From: an uncultured Collinsella sp.
GTDB lineage: Bacteria > Actinomycetota > Coriobacteriia > Coriobacteriales > Coriobacteriaceae
Length of the DNA stretch: 54,834 nucleotides
Assembly: GCA_902494085.1 (NCBI GenBank)
Contig: CABURU010000010.1
Span: forward strand, 1-54,834
Direction: 5' to 3'
The position numbers were made by a program, and so were the translations under genes. This document shows, piece by piece, positions 26,108 to 35,109 of the stretch. The notes under the pieces were generated by a model. It had not been told where the DNA came from. It saw only the letters and a program-made list of their open reading frames with translations, and ran no database searches. The stretch's first letter is position 1. The number at the start of each line of letters is the position of its first letter.

Positions 26108-27034
26108 ATGGAAGCACAGGAAAACTCCCAGACTGAGCAGAATGCTCAGGCACCCAAGAAGCGCGAGCTGGCGCTCGTATCGCGCAGTACCTATATCAAG
26201 GAGAAGGCGCTGCAGTGGATCTTCTTTGCCTGCGCGTTTTTGGCGGTCGTTACCGTCATCCTGATTTTTGTCTTTACCACGTACTCGGCGCTGCCCGTCT
26301 TTACCGACATCGGTCTGGCGGACTTCTTTAGCTTTACGTGGGCGCCCTCTGAGGGCCACTACGGCATCATGTCGCTGCTTGCCGGCTCAGGTCTGGTGAC
26401 CGTCGGTGCGCTCGCCATGGGCGTGCCGCTAGGTGTGGGCACGGCCGTGTACCTGGTCGAGATCGCCGGCAAGCGCGTGCGCAAGCTCATCAGCCCTGCC
26501 GTCGACCTGCTGGCCGGCATCCCTTCTATCATCTACGGCTTTTTCGGCATGATCATCATCCGCCCGTTTATCGCACAACTGACCGGCGGCCTTGGTTTTG
26601 GTGCGCTGACGGCGTGGTTTGTGCTTGCCATCATGATCGTCCCTACCATCACCACGCTCACCATCGATGCCCTCAATTCCATTCCCATGGGCATTCGCGA
26701 GGCATCGTATGCCATGGGTGCTACTAAGTGGCAGACCATCTATAAGGTCGTGCTACCTGCCGCTAAGCTGGGTATCGTGGATGCCATCGTGCTGGGTATG
26801 GGCCGTGCCATCGGAGAGACCATGGCCGTGCTCATGGTCGTGGGTAACGCCCCGGTTATTCCCGACAGCATTGCGAGCCCTATCTCGACGCTCACGAGCC
26901 AGATCGCGCTCGACATGAGCTATTCCTCGGGTCTGCATCGCTCGGCGCTGTTCGGCATGGGCGTGGTCCTGTTTATCATCTCCGCCACGCTGGTGGGCAT
27001 CGTCCGTCTGATTTCCAAGAAGAAGAGGGGGTAG
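26108..27034 (+). CDS. pstC: Phosphate ABC transporter permease PstC
   Basis: 308 aa, about six membrane helices. One of two channel subunits. The cytoplasmic coupling loop is visible as MGIREASYAMGATKWQTIYKVVLPAAKLGI, followed by GMGRAIGETMAVLMV. The ATG at 26108 has AAGGGGAG (26092-26099) at good spacing; an in-frame GTG at 26099 overlaps that site and is less likely. Confidence 0.95.
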   Translation: MEAQENSQTEQNAQAPKKRELALVSRSTYIKEKALQWIFFACAFLAVVTVILIFVFTTYSALPVFTDIGLADFFSFTWAPSEGHYGIMSLLAGSGLVTVGALAMGVPLGVGTAVYLVEIAGKRVRKLISPAVDLLAGIPSIIYGFFGMIIIRPFIAQLTGGLGFGALTAWFVLAIMIVPTITTLTIDALNSIPMGIREASYAMGATKWQTIYKVVLPAAKLGIVDAIVLGMGRAIGETMAVLMVVGNAPVIPDSIASPISTLTSQIALDMSYSSGLHRSALFGMGVVLFIISATLVGIVRLISKKKRG

Positions 27035-27037
27035 GCT

Positions 27038-27943
27038 ATGTCCGATTTCGTTGACACGACGGTCGATACGACCTCGTCGCGCGAGCGCATTAAGCGTGCC
27101 CTTTCCCACGGCAAGAAGGGTCGCATCAACAAAGACCTGTCCAACAAGATCATGCTTGGCGTGTTTCGTGCCGCTGCCTACATCACCACGCTGGTGCTGG
27201 TCGCTATCATCGCCTACGTGGTCATTAACGGCCTGCCACATATCTCGCTCGACTTTATCTTCGGTTGGCCCCAGGGCGTCAACGCCGAGGGCGGAATTTG
27301 GCCCACGATCGTCTCGACCGTCTATGTGACGGCGCTCGCCATGCTTATCTGCACGCCGATCGCTGTGCTGGCAGCCGTCTATCTGGCCGAGTACGCCAAG
27401 CAGGGCAAGGTCGTCGAGCTCATTCGCTACGCTGCCGACGCTTTGGCCTCGGTGCCCTCCATCGTTATGGGTCTGTTTGGCTACGCCTTGTTTGTCGAGG
27501 CCATGGGCCTGGGCCTTTCGATGGTCTCGGCCGCTCTGGCACTCGCGCTCTTGATGCTTCCCATCGTCATGCGCACCACCGAAGAGGCCATTCGCGCCGT
27601 TCCGCGCTATATCCGTTGGGGCGCGTACGGCCTGGGCGCTACCAAGTGGCAGGTTGTCTCCAAGATCGTGCTTCCTTCTGCCTTTGGTCGCATCGCCACC
27701 GGTATCGTCCTTGCCATCGGCCGTGCCATCGGCGAGACCGCGGTGGTGCTCTACACCATGGGCCAGGCCATCAATCTACCTATTTCGCCGCTCGATTCCG
27801 GCCGCCCCATGACGGTTCACCTGTACCTGCTTGCCAACGACGGCATCAACATGAACGCAGCCTACGGCACCGCGCTCTTGCTGATGGTGATCATTCTGGC
27901 CTTCAACCTGTTTGCGCGCTTCCTGTCGCGCAGGCGTCGCTAG
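27038..27943 (+). CDS. pstA: Phosphate ABC transporter permease PstA
   Basis: 301 aa. Second channel subunit, paralogous to PstC, with a long cytoplasmic N-terminus (1-45) before the first helix. The coupling loop reads AVPRYIRWGAYGLGATKWQVVSKIVLP, followed by AIGRAIGETAVVLYTMG. GAGGGGG precedes the start, four bases after pstC. Confidence 0.95.
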   Translation: MSDFVDTTVDTTSSRERIKRALSHGKKGRINKDLSNKIMLGVFRAAAYITTLVLVAIIAYVVINGLPHISLDFIFGWPQGVNAEGGIWPTIVSTVYVTALAMLICTPIAVLAAVYLAEYAKQGKVVELIRYAADALASVPSIVMGLFGYALFVEAMGLGLSMVSAALALALLMLPIVMRTTEEAIRAVPRYIRWGAYGLGATKWQVVSKIVLPSAFGRIATGIVLAIGRAIGETAVVLYTMGQAINLPISPLDSGRPMTVHLYLLANDGINMNAAYGTALLLMVIILAFNLFARFLSRRRR

Positions 27944-27955
27944 TTAAGGAGTCCC

Positions 27956-28759
<804 letters not shown>

Positions 28760-28851
28760 TCGGTGCGACTAGTCCCAAGCTGATCGGACCTGGTCCGGTG
28801 TGTATTTACTGTGCGGGCGGCATGACCGCACCCAACTGATTGGAGTGAACC

Positions 28852-29709
28852 ATGCGCAAACTGTTTTCCCGTCAGCTCGTCGAGGCCCGTCACGAGATGC
28901 TGAGCATCTATGAGGCCGTCGATCTGGCCCTCCACGATGCCGTGAAGGCCTATGTGACCGACGACCGCAAGCTCGCCACCAAGACCAAGAAGCGCACGCT
29001 TTCGATTGACGCGCGCTGCGCCAACCTGGAGGCCGTCTGCTACAACCTGATCGCCACGCAGTCACCGGTCGCCTCCGACTTCCGCCTGCTTCAGACGATC
29101 ATCTACGTCGACTTTAACCTGCAGCGCATGACCGATAAGGTCCGTCAGATCTGCCGCGCCACGCGTCATATGATCAAGGCTGACATCTCGCTGCCCAAGG
29201 AGCTTGTCGGCACGGTCGAGGCCGAGGCTGAGGCCGTCTACCAGGTGCTGGGCTCTTCGCTTTCTGCGCTCGTCACCAATGACATGTCCATCATTTGCAA
29301 CTTGGCCGTCGAGGACGAGCCAGTGCACGCCGCCTACGAGAAGTTCTTCCGCGCCTTTAACCGTATGGATGCGGGCGACTTTATGGACGACGACAGCAAC
29401 TATGACGACCTGCGCCGCGCCATCATGGTTTCGCGCTACCTCGATCGCATCGCCTCGATTTCCATCGATGCCGCCTGCCGTCTGACCTTCCTGTTGACTG
29501 GTCAGCGCATGAATGCCGGCGATATCGCCCGCACTGATGAGGATGAGCTCGAGAGCATGCGCGTGCCTTCGGGCGAGGGTGTTATCATGAGGCCCGCCGT
29601 CGACGCTCGCTACGTTGCCAAGGTGCCCGCTAACGAGGTCAGCGAGGGTCTTCGCTACCTGCTCGATCATCTTGAGGATGAGGACGATGGCGAGGACGAC
29701 GAGGAGTAA
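28852..29709 (+). CDS. phoU: PhoU, phosphate signalling regulator
   Basis: 285 aa, longer than the usual 215-240. PhoU restrains the Pst importer and the PhoR kinase when phosphate is ample. It has the duplicated three-helix arrangement: LVEARHEMLSIYEAVDLALHDAV in the first half and a metal-binding-type SRYLDRIASISIDAACRLTF in the second. An additional C-terminal stretch ends in an acidic run (LEDEDDGEDDEE). No phoR-phoB pair is in the window. GGAGTGAACC precedes the start. Confidence 0.93.
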   Translation: MRKLFSRQLVEARHEMLSIYEAVDLALHDAVKAYVTDDRKLATKTKKRTLSIDARCANLEAVCYNLIATQSPVASDFRLLQTIIYVDFNLQRMTDKVRQICRATRHMIKADISLPKELVGTVEAEAEAVYQVLGSSLSALVTNDMSIICNLAVEDEPVHAAYEKFFRAFNRMDAGDFMDDDSNYDDLRRAIMVSRYLDRIASISIDAACRLTFLLTGQRMNAGDIARTDEDELESMRVPSGEGVIMRPAVDARYVAKVPANEVSEGLRYLLDHLEDEDDGEDDEE

Positions 29710-29746
29710 GCAACCCCGTTCGTCGAAAGATTGTAAATACCTAAGT

Positions 29747-29785
29747 GAGCGCGGCCTTGCACATGCGGGGCCGCGCTCTTGCGTT
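29747..29785 (+). terminator. Terminator after phoU
   Basis: GAGCGCGGCC (29747-29756) pairs perfectly with GGCCGCGCTC (29769-29778), followed by TTGCGTT. The T-tract is weak. Confidence 0.65.
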
Positions 29786-29828
29786 AGCATGGGACTACTT
29801 GTTTGGCTGTCAGCGGAGGCGATTGGCA

Positions 29829-30566
29829 ATGGATAACTATTTGGACTTGATGCGCGCTCGCCGCGAGCAGATTCTGGAACGTTTTTATGCGGCGCTCGAT
29901 CGCGCGGGCCGTCCCCACGACGCCGCGAGCCTCATTGCCGTGTCCAAGACCGTTGGTGTCGATGAGACCGTTGCCGCCATCCAGGCGGGGTATCGCCATT
30001 TTGCCGAGAACCGCCCGCAGGAGCTGGTTCGCAAGCTCACGGGTCTGGCGGAGCATCCGGAGCTGCCCGAGGTGCGCTTCGATATGATCGGCAACCTGCA
30101 GACCAATAAGATCAATGCGGTGCTGGGCTCAGCCGAGCTGATTCACTCGGTGGGTTCGCTGCATCTGGCGCAGGCGATCTCGAGCCGTGCTGTTCGCAAG
30201 ATTGAGGCAGGCGAGCTCGTCGGCCCCCAGCGTGTGCTCATTGAGGTCAATGTGAGTGGTGAGGAGTCGAAGGGAGGCTTTTCACCCGATGGGATTCGCG
30301 CCGCCGCGGGTGAGCTTGCAGAACTTGAGGGAATTTGCGTACAGGGGCTTATGACTATGGCGCCCCGGGGGAATAAGGATGTGGCACGCCGCACCTTTGC
30401 GGGGCTTCGTGAGCTGAGGGATGAGCTGGAGGCGGCGCATCCCGATTTGAACCTGCCTGAGCTTTCCTGCGGTATGAGCGAGGACTTTGAGTCTGCCCTT
30501 GAGGAGGGCTCTACGCTCGTTCGCCTGGGCAGGGTAGTATTTAGCCCGGAGTTTGCAGTAAAATAA
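29829..30566 (+). CDS. yggS: YggS-family pyridoxal phosphate homeostasis protein
   Basis: 245 aa. Binds PLP and helps balance B6 and amino-acid metabolism; not a racemase despite the fold. PLP lysine K40 in LIAVSKTVG, then GYRHFAENRPQEL, FDMIGNLQTNK, EVNVSGEESKGG and LSCGMSEDFESALEEGSTLVRLG. In this protein the usual FGEN is FAEN and the usual HFIG is DMIG. GGAGGCG precedes the ATG at 29829. It belongs to the conserved yggS-sepF-yggT-divIVA group. Confidence 0.93.
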   Translation: MDNYLDLMRARREQILERFYAALDRAGRPHDAASLIAVSKTVGVDETVAAIQAGYRHFAENRPQELVRKLTGLAEHPELPEVRFDMIGNLQTNKINAVLGSAELIHSVGSLHLAQAISSRAVRKIEAGELVGPQRVLIEVNVSGEESKGGFSPDGIRAAAGELAELEGICVQGLMTMAPRGNKDVARRTFAGLRELRDELEAAHPDLNLPELSCGMSEDFESALEEGSTLVRLGRVVFSPEFAVK

Positions 30567-30626
30567 GGCTCTGAAGTGCGCACTGATTATCGGGGCGCCT
30601 GCACTAAACCGCGAGAGGACACAACC

Positions 30627-31349
30627 ATGGGCTTCCTTGACGAGATTAAAAATAAGATGCACCTGGGCGGCCAGCAGGGTTACGACCAGGGTTATGGCCA
30701 GGACGACGACTACGGCTACGATGACGGCTACGACGATGGCTATCAGGGCAACGGCTACAGCGGTGCTTCGGGCGAGGGCTTCTACACCCAAGACGAGCCG
30801 AGCAACGGCCTGCTTGGCCAGACGCGCCGCGGTGAAGCTGAGTCGGTTGCCGTGTATACGCGCTCCGGTCAGCTGGTCGGCGATGACTCCCGCCATGCCA
30901 CGACGTATAACCCGCCTTCGCGCTCGCAGGACAGTGTTGCGAGCGGTTATCGTCCTGGTGCCTATGACACGCCGTCGAGCTACGCCGAGAATACCCGCGC
31001 CCGTGCCGCCGCTGCACCCGCGCCTGCACCGAGCGATGCCTCGGCCTATGCGAGCAATATCATCAACGCCACGCCGCAGCTGCCGGCCTATGTCCTGCGC
31101 CCCGAGAGCTATGACGACGTGGAGACCGTGGTGCGCCGCGTTCGCACCAAGCAGCCTGTCGCACTGATTTTTGTGGGCGTACGCACCGAAGTTGCCAAGC
31201 GCGTCTTGGACTTCTCTTACGGCTTTGCCTGCGGTCTGGGTGCCACGGTCAAGGAGGTGGGCGACCGCGTGTTCATGGTGCTGCCCGCCGGTTGCGAGGT
31301 CAAAGATTCCGATCTCAAGAAGCTTCGTGCCGACGGCTACCTTAAGTAA
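30627..31349 (+). CDS. sepF: SepF, FtsZ membrane anchor
   Basis: 240 aa. Tethers FtsZ to the membrane in bacteria without FtsA. The start MGFLDEIKNKM is an amphipathic membrane-binding helix. Residues about 18-46 are a Tyr/Gly/Asp repeat tract, then a disordered Ser/Ala/Pro linker, and the SepF core from about residue 150 (PESYDDVETVVRRVRTKQPV and the glycine-rich CGLGATVKEVGDRVFMVLPAG). The linker is much longer than in Bacillus SepF. The start is set by the ATG at 30627. Confidence 0.92.
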   Translation: MGFLDEIKNKMHLGGQQGYDQGYGQDDDYGYDDGYDDGYQGNGYSGASGEGFYTQDEPSNGLLGQTRRGEAESVAVYTRSGQLVGDDSRHATTYNPPSRSQDSVASGYRPGAYDTPSSYAENTRARAAAAPAPAPSDASAYASNIINATPQLPAYVLRPESYDDVETVVRRVRTKQPVALIFVGVRTEVAKRVLDFSYGFACGLGATVKEVGDRVFMVLPAGCEVKDSDLKKLRADGYLK

Positions 31350-31370
31350 AGACAAGACGAGGAGATTCCC

Positions 31371-31652
31371 ATCAACATCTACACTATCGTCCAGCTGGTC
31401 AACACGCTGTTCAACTTCTATTCCACGCTCATTGTCGTCTACTGCTTTATGACGTGGATTCCCATGAAGCAGGGTGGTTTGCTTCAGGATATTGCCGCGG
31501 TGCTTGATAGCGTGTGCGGTCCGTGGCTCAACCTGTTCCGTCGTTTCATCCCGCCGATGGGCGGTATCGATTTTTCGCCGGTCGTTGCGATTATTGCGTT
31601 GCAGTTGGTGCAGAGGCTGGTTCTGCAGCTTCTTATAGGTATACTCGTGTAG
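31371..31652 (+). CDS. yggT: YggT-family membrane protein with a non-standard start codon
   Basis: 93 aa if started at the ATC at 31371. Two hydrophobic segments flank the family motif (CFMTWIPMK and PWLNLFRRFIPPMGGIDFSPVVAII). The frame is open from the sepF stop but contains no ATG, GTG or TTG until 31449, which would delete the first membrane segment and half of the motif. A perfect GAGGAG (31359-31364) lies six bases before the ATC and twelve before the CTT-less alternatives, making ATC (or the ATT at 31365) the apparent initiator. A base error turning ATG into ATC is the main alternative. Position between sepF and divIVA is conserved. Confidence 0.8.
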   Translation: MNIYTIVQLVNTLFNFYSTLIVVYCFMTWIPMKQGGLLQDIAAVLDSVCGPWLNLFRRFIPPMGGIDFSPVVAIIALQLVQRLVLQLLIGILV

Positions 31653-31713
31653 AACTGACTTAGTAACTTACGTCGGGCGTGTAGCGCCGAGGCGATGAAA
31701 AAGGAGACTTGTT

Positions 31714-32388
31714 ATGGCTATTACCCCTGCAGACATCCAGGCTCAGACTTTCTCTGAGGCCAAGCGTGGCTACGATCCTGCTGAGGTCGACGTCTTCTTG
31801 GAGACGCTGTCCTCCGAGGTTGACGCTATGCTCGCTAAGATCGTCGACCTTAAGGGTCGTCTGACTGCTACCGAGCAGCAGCTTGCCGATGCGCAGGCTC
31901 AGCTTGCCCAGGCTCAGGATGCCCCCGCCCAGGCCGTTCCTGCCGCCCCCGTGGCTGCTCCCGCCCCTGACTTCTCCGCTCAGGAGCGCCAGATTTCCGC
32001 TGCCCTGATCGCTGCCCAGCAGACCGCTGAGACCATCGTCAACGATGCCAATGAGAACGCTGAGCGTATTCGCAACGAGGCTGACGCTAAGGCCCGCGAG
32101 GTTATCCGCCAGGCTCTGACCGAAAAGCAGGCCGAGCTCGAGGAGATCGATCGTCTCAAGGCTTCTCGTGAGGAGTTCAAGGCCGAGTATCTCAAGCTCA
32201 TCCAGCACTTCATGGACGATGCCCAGAACTCCTTCCCGGCCGACCTCATGGCCTCCACGCCGGTCGGTTCTGCCGCTTCTCCTGCGGTGACTGTTCCCGC
32301 CGAGCCGCTACCCGTCGCTGACCCGGTTGTCCCCGTGGCCGATCCCTTCGCCCCGATCGACAACTTCGCTGCCGACGACCTGGACTAA
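31714..32388 (+). CDS. divIVA: DivIVA-family polar/septal scaffold
   Basis: 224 aa. Binds curved membrane and organises division and wall synthesis. The N-terminal lipid-binding domain opens MAITPADIQAQTFSEAKRGY and DPAEVDVFLETLSSEVD; next come two coiled-coil stretches (about 36-75 and 90-165) separated by a short Ala/Pro linker, and a Pro/Val/Ala-rich tail. AAAGGAG precedes the ATG. It ends the division gene group. Confidence 0.93.
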   Translation: MAITPADIQAQTFSEAKRGYDPAEVDVFLETLSSEVDAMLAKIVDLKGRLTATEQQLADAQAQLAQAQDAPAQAVPAAPVAAPAPDFSAQERQISAALIAAQQTAETIVNDANENAERIRNEADAKAREVIRQALTEKQAELEEIDRLKASREEFKAEYLKLIQHFMDDAQNSFPADLMASTPVGSAASPAVTVPAEPLPVADPVVPVADPFAPIDNFAADDLD

Positions 32389-32414
32389 CATTCGGCCTAC
32401 AATTTAGTGCCTAG

Positions 32415-32445
32415 AAAGGACCCGCAGCTTGCTGGTCCTTTTTTA
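32415..32445 (+). terminator. Terminator after divIVA
   Basis: AAGGACC (32416-32422) pairs with GGTCCTT (32434-32440), followed by TTTT. Confidence 0.9.
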
Positions 32446-32470
32446 TGACTGTGCCGGGGTGTGTAACATA

Positions 32471-32508
32471 AAAAACCGAGCCCTGCACATAGTGGCGCAG
32501 AACTCGGC
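32471..32508 (-). terminator. Terminator of the nitroreductase gene
   Basis: Read on the minus strand, CCGAG and CTGC pair with GCAG and CTCGG (32504-32508, 32498-32501 with 32484-32487, 32477-32481), then TTTTTT. It faces the divIVA terminator from the other side. Confidence 0.8.
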
Positions 32509-32554
32509 GAACGGGTGAGCGGTCAAGGGTAGGTTTTAAGGCATGTCCCAAAAC

Positions 32555-33085
32555 CTACTTGAGGAGGAAGTCGGAGAGGGGAATGGTACGGGCCTCGCGA
32601 TGCTCGGGATCGGCGATGTGGTCGGCAGGATATCCGCAGACGAGCATGTGATAGGGATAGACGCCCTTGGGCAGATTGAACTGCTCCTGTGCCACCTCGG
32701 GCTTAAAATGGCATACCCAGCACGTTCCCAGGCCCTGCTCGGTGGCCTCCATCATCATCTGATCGCAGACGATCGAAGTATCGATGGCACTCGAGTTCAT
32801 CTGATCATACGGGCGCACCCAAGCGTCATCGGTAACGCTGCAAATAAGGAAGACAAGCGGAGCCCCAAAGATAGACCCATCACGAGCAAACCGAGGCTGA
32901 CAAGCAGCAGCCTTCTCCAGAAGCTCAGGCGTATCCAACACCATCACACGGGTTGGATGATTATTACAAGCAGAAGGAGCAATACGCCCAGCCTCAACAA
33001 TGGCATCCACCACAGCCTGCTCCACAGAACGATTCTCAAACTCGCGACAAGAATACCGAGACCGAGCCAGATCCAAATAAGCCAT
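32555..33085 (-). CDS. Nitroreductase-family flavoprotein
   Basis: 176 aa from the ATG at 33085, which has GGAGGG five bases upstream; an upstream in-frame start would add an unlikely hydrophobic leader. FMN-dependent fold: ARSRYSCREFENRSVEQAVVDAIVEAGRIAPSACNNHP carries the FMN-phosphate-binding R-x-S/R-R-x-F element and the SACNNHP loop, and GLGTCWVCHF is the C-terminal flavin loop. Many such proteins in gut anaerobes reduce nitro or quinone compounds; the substrate is unknown. The first third uses mainly G/T-ending codons, unlike neighbouring genes. Confidence 0.85.
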   Translation of the reverse strand: MAYLDLARSRYSCREFENRSVEQAVVDAIVEAGRIAPSACNNHPTRVMVLDTPELLEKAAACQPRFARDGSIFGAPLVFLICSVTDDAWVRPYDQMNSSAIDTSIVCDQMMMEATEQGLGTCWVCHFKPEVAQEQFNLPKGVYPYHMLVCGYPADHIADPEHREARTIPLSDFLLK

Positions 33086-33109
33086 ACAAGCCCTCCAACA
33101 ATTAAAAAT

Positions 33110-33260
33110 CAAACAAACCCAAAGTAACCCAAACAGTACCCAAAGCAGCAATCAGTCAAACGCTCATCGAGGGCCAAAGTGTCCGAACGGATACCAAAGG
33201 TCCCTTCAGCCAAACCCCCATTGCGCTAAACCTATCAGCCAAAGTTCCCAATGGTGGTAC
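33110..33260. other. C/A-rich tract with five CCAAAG motifs
   Basis: This gene-free stretch upstream of the nitroreductase gene is depleted in G on the plus strand. CCAAAG occurs at 33119, 33140, 33174, 33194 and 33239 (spacings 21, 34, 20 and 45). The segment AAAGTAACCCAAAC (33121-33134) closely matches AAAGTAACCAAAC (46841-46853) beside the other long inverted repeat. Function unknown. Confidence 0.4.
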
Positions 33261-33264
33261 GTAA

Positions 33265-33348
33265 GGCGAAGGGCCGGCCACGGTTTACTTTCGAACGACT
33301 CTGCAAAGCAGCCGGAGTGAGAAAGCAAACCGTGGCCGGCCCTTCGCC
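33265..33348 (-). repeat. Long GC-rich inverted repeat (28-bp arms)
   Basis: Arms 33265-33292 and 33321-33348 pair at 27 of 28 positions; the core is GGCGAAGGGCCGGCC then ACGGTTT. The single mismatch is A-C on the plus strand but G-U on the minus strand, suggesting it acts in minus-strand RNA as the 3' structure of the pit-DUF47 operon, 20 bases after the DUF47 stop. An outer GGTACGT/ACGTACC stem (33256-33262, 33357-33363) extends it. Confidence 0.75.
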
Positions 33349-33368
33349 GCCGGGACACGTACCCCCAA

Positions 33369-33992
33369 TTAACTGTTCTTCATGACAATCGAATCCACAA
33401 CATCGGCCACATTCTCGCAGCAGTCGGCGCAGTACTCCAGGAAGGCGTAGACGTCACGCCAAGCGATGACCTCGAGCGGATCCTTGCCGTTAACGTGCAG
33501 GTTGCGCATGGCGTTGATGTAGAGCTCGTCGGCCTCGGACTCGATGGTGTTGATCTGGATGACCAGCTCGCGCAGCGTTTTGGACTTGCGGTAGTTGGGA
33601 AGCTCGACCATCAGGTCTTTCATGGCGCGGCAGGCGTCAGTCACCTTGTGGGCGATGACGATGGCGTCGGGATGGATGCTCTGAATGTTGGTGAAGTAGA
33701 CGCGCTGCACGACGCCCTCAATACGGTCGAGCACGGTGTCGAGCGCGCAGCTCATCAGATCCAGATCCTCGCGCTCGAGCGGGGTGATAAAGGCGGTGAG
33801 CAGGGCGTCTTCGAGCTCGTGGTGCTTCTTGTCTGCCGCATGCTCAATCGCATGCATCTTATTGAGCATGTCGTGAATCTGCGCGGGATCGAAGTTCTCA
33901 AAAATCTGGGTAAGCAGCTCGGCGGCCTGGACGGCGAGGTCGGCGCAGGCGACGTAGTTGTCAAAGTAGAACGAATCGGGTTTCTTAGCCAT
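33369..33992 (-). CDS. DUF47 family PhoU-like phosphate transport regulator
   Basis: 207 aa, all-helical, related in fold to PhoU. Proteins of this family are encoded beside Pit-type phosphate transporters and are thought to regulate them. The opening DSFYFDNYVACADLAVQAAELL and the later IEHAADKKHHELEDALLTAFITPLEREDLDLM (with the E-x-x-A-D-x-x-x-H metal motif) are typical. AAAGGAC lies before the ATG at 33992. It follows the pit gene by 67 bases in one operon. Confidence 0.92.
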   Translation of the reverse strand: MAKKPDSFYFDNYVACADLAVQAAELLTQIFENFDPAQIHDMLNKMHAIEHAADKKHHELEDALLTAFITPLEREDLDLMSCALDTVLDRIEGVVQRVYFTNIQSIHPDAIVIAHKVTDACRAMKDLMVELPNYRKSKTLRELVIQINTIESEADELYINAMRNLHVNGKDPLEVIAWRDVYAFLEYCADCCENVADVVDSIVMKNS

Positions 33993-34059
33993 GGATGGGT
34001 CCTTTCGAGGCGAAGACGGGTGGGCGAAGTGTTGCGGTCCAGATGGACGTTCGGTTTGA

Positions 34060-35109
34060 CTAGAGGAACATCATGAACAGCTTGGCCATGACAAAGCTGA
34101 TGAGTCCGCAGGCGGGGAAGGTGAAGAACCAGGTGAACATCATGTCCTTAACGACGCCGAAGTTGATGGCCGAGAGGCGCTTGACGGCACCGACGCCCAT
34201 GATGGCGCAGGTCTTGATGTGTGTGGAGGACACGGGGATGCCGGTAAGGGTGGCAAGCAGCAGGTTTGCGGCGCCCGCCAGGTCGGCGGAGAAGCCCTGA
34301 TACTTTTCGAGCTTGACCATGCTCTGGCCGACGGACTTGATGATGCGCTCGCCGCCCACGCTGGTGCCGATACCCATAGTGGCCGAGCACAGCAGCATAA
34401 TCCAGATGGGGATGCCTGCATCGCCGACGCTCGTCTGGCCGCTGGCAAAGGCCACGCCTAAAAAGAGCACGCCGATGAACTTCTGTCCATCCTGCGCGCC
34501 GTGCATAAAGCTCATGGCCGCAGCGCTCGCGATCTGAGCGTATTTAAAGAAGACATTGGCACGTCGCCTGTTGGCGGCGGCGAAAAGAATCGAGACGAGC
34601 TTGCACAGGACCCAGCCCATGACAAAGCCCAGGCCGATGGAGAGCGCCAGGCCGTAGATGACCTTCATCCACTCGTGGACGTTGACGCTGCTCGCACCGC
34701 CGAGGGCGATGGCGGCACCGGTCAGGCCGGCGATAAGGCTGTGGCTTTGCGAGGTGGGGATGCCAAAACGCGACGCTGTGGCGCCGTAGACGACGATGGA
34801 GAACAGCGCCGCGCATAGGCAGGCGAGCGCCATGGTGCTGTTTCCGCCAAAGTCGACGATATGTGAGATGGTGTTGGCGACGCTCGCGTTAAAGTGCGTC
34901 ATGATGAGCACGCCGAGGAAGTTGAATGCGGCGCTCATGAGAATGGCGGCGCGGGCGGGCATGCAACGCGTAGTGACGCAGGTCGCGATGGCGTTGGGCG
35001 CGTCGGTCCATCCATTGACGAAGATGGCACCCAACGCGAGGATCACGGTGACGGCAAGGACTGGGTTCGACACAATTTGGCCGAGGAAGGTTGAGAACGT
35101 TACGTCCAT
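34060..35109 (-). CDS. pit: Low-affinity inorganic phosphate transporter, Pit family
   Basis: 349 aa, about ten membrane helices. Ion-coupled phosphate uptake. The duplicated family signature is seen as VNGWTDAPNAIATCVTTR (32-49) and, in the second half, ASAAAMSFMHGAQDGQKFIGVL; GIPTSQSHSLIAGLTGAAIA and GIPVSSTHIKTCAIMGVG are the paired substrate loops. The GW replaces the more usual GA/GF in the first signature. It is transcribed divergently from the small gene at 35360; the 250-base gap is AT-rich near the middle but I see no certain promoter in it. Confidence 0.93.
   Translation of the reverse strand: MDVTFSTFLGQIVSNPVLAVTVILALGAIFVNGWTDAPNAIATCVTTRCMPARAAILMSAAFNFLGVLIMTHFNASVANTISHIVDFGGNSTMALACLCAALFSIVVYGATASRFGIPTSQSHSLIAGLTGAAIALGGASSVNVHEWMKVIYGLALSIGLGFVMGWVLCKLVSILFAAANRRRANVFFKYAQIASAAAMSFMHGAQDGQKFIGVLFLGVAFASGQTSVGDAGIPIWIMLLCSATMGIGTSVGGERIIKSVGQSMVKLEKYQGFSADLAGAANLLLATLTGIPVSSTHIKTCAIMGVGAVKRLSAINFGVVKDMMFTWFFTFPACGLISFVMAKLFMMFL

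Noticed and set aside
32543..33127. A 194-codon plus-strand frame opposite the nitroreductase gene
   Set aside because: The minus-strand product has clear flavoprotein motifs and a GGAGGG ribosome binding site; the plus frame has neither.
33110..33260. CCAAAG motifs considered as a CRISPR-like array
   Set aside because: The repeat unit is only six bases and spacings are irregular (20 to 45), with no cas genes in the window.
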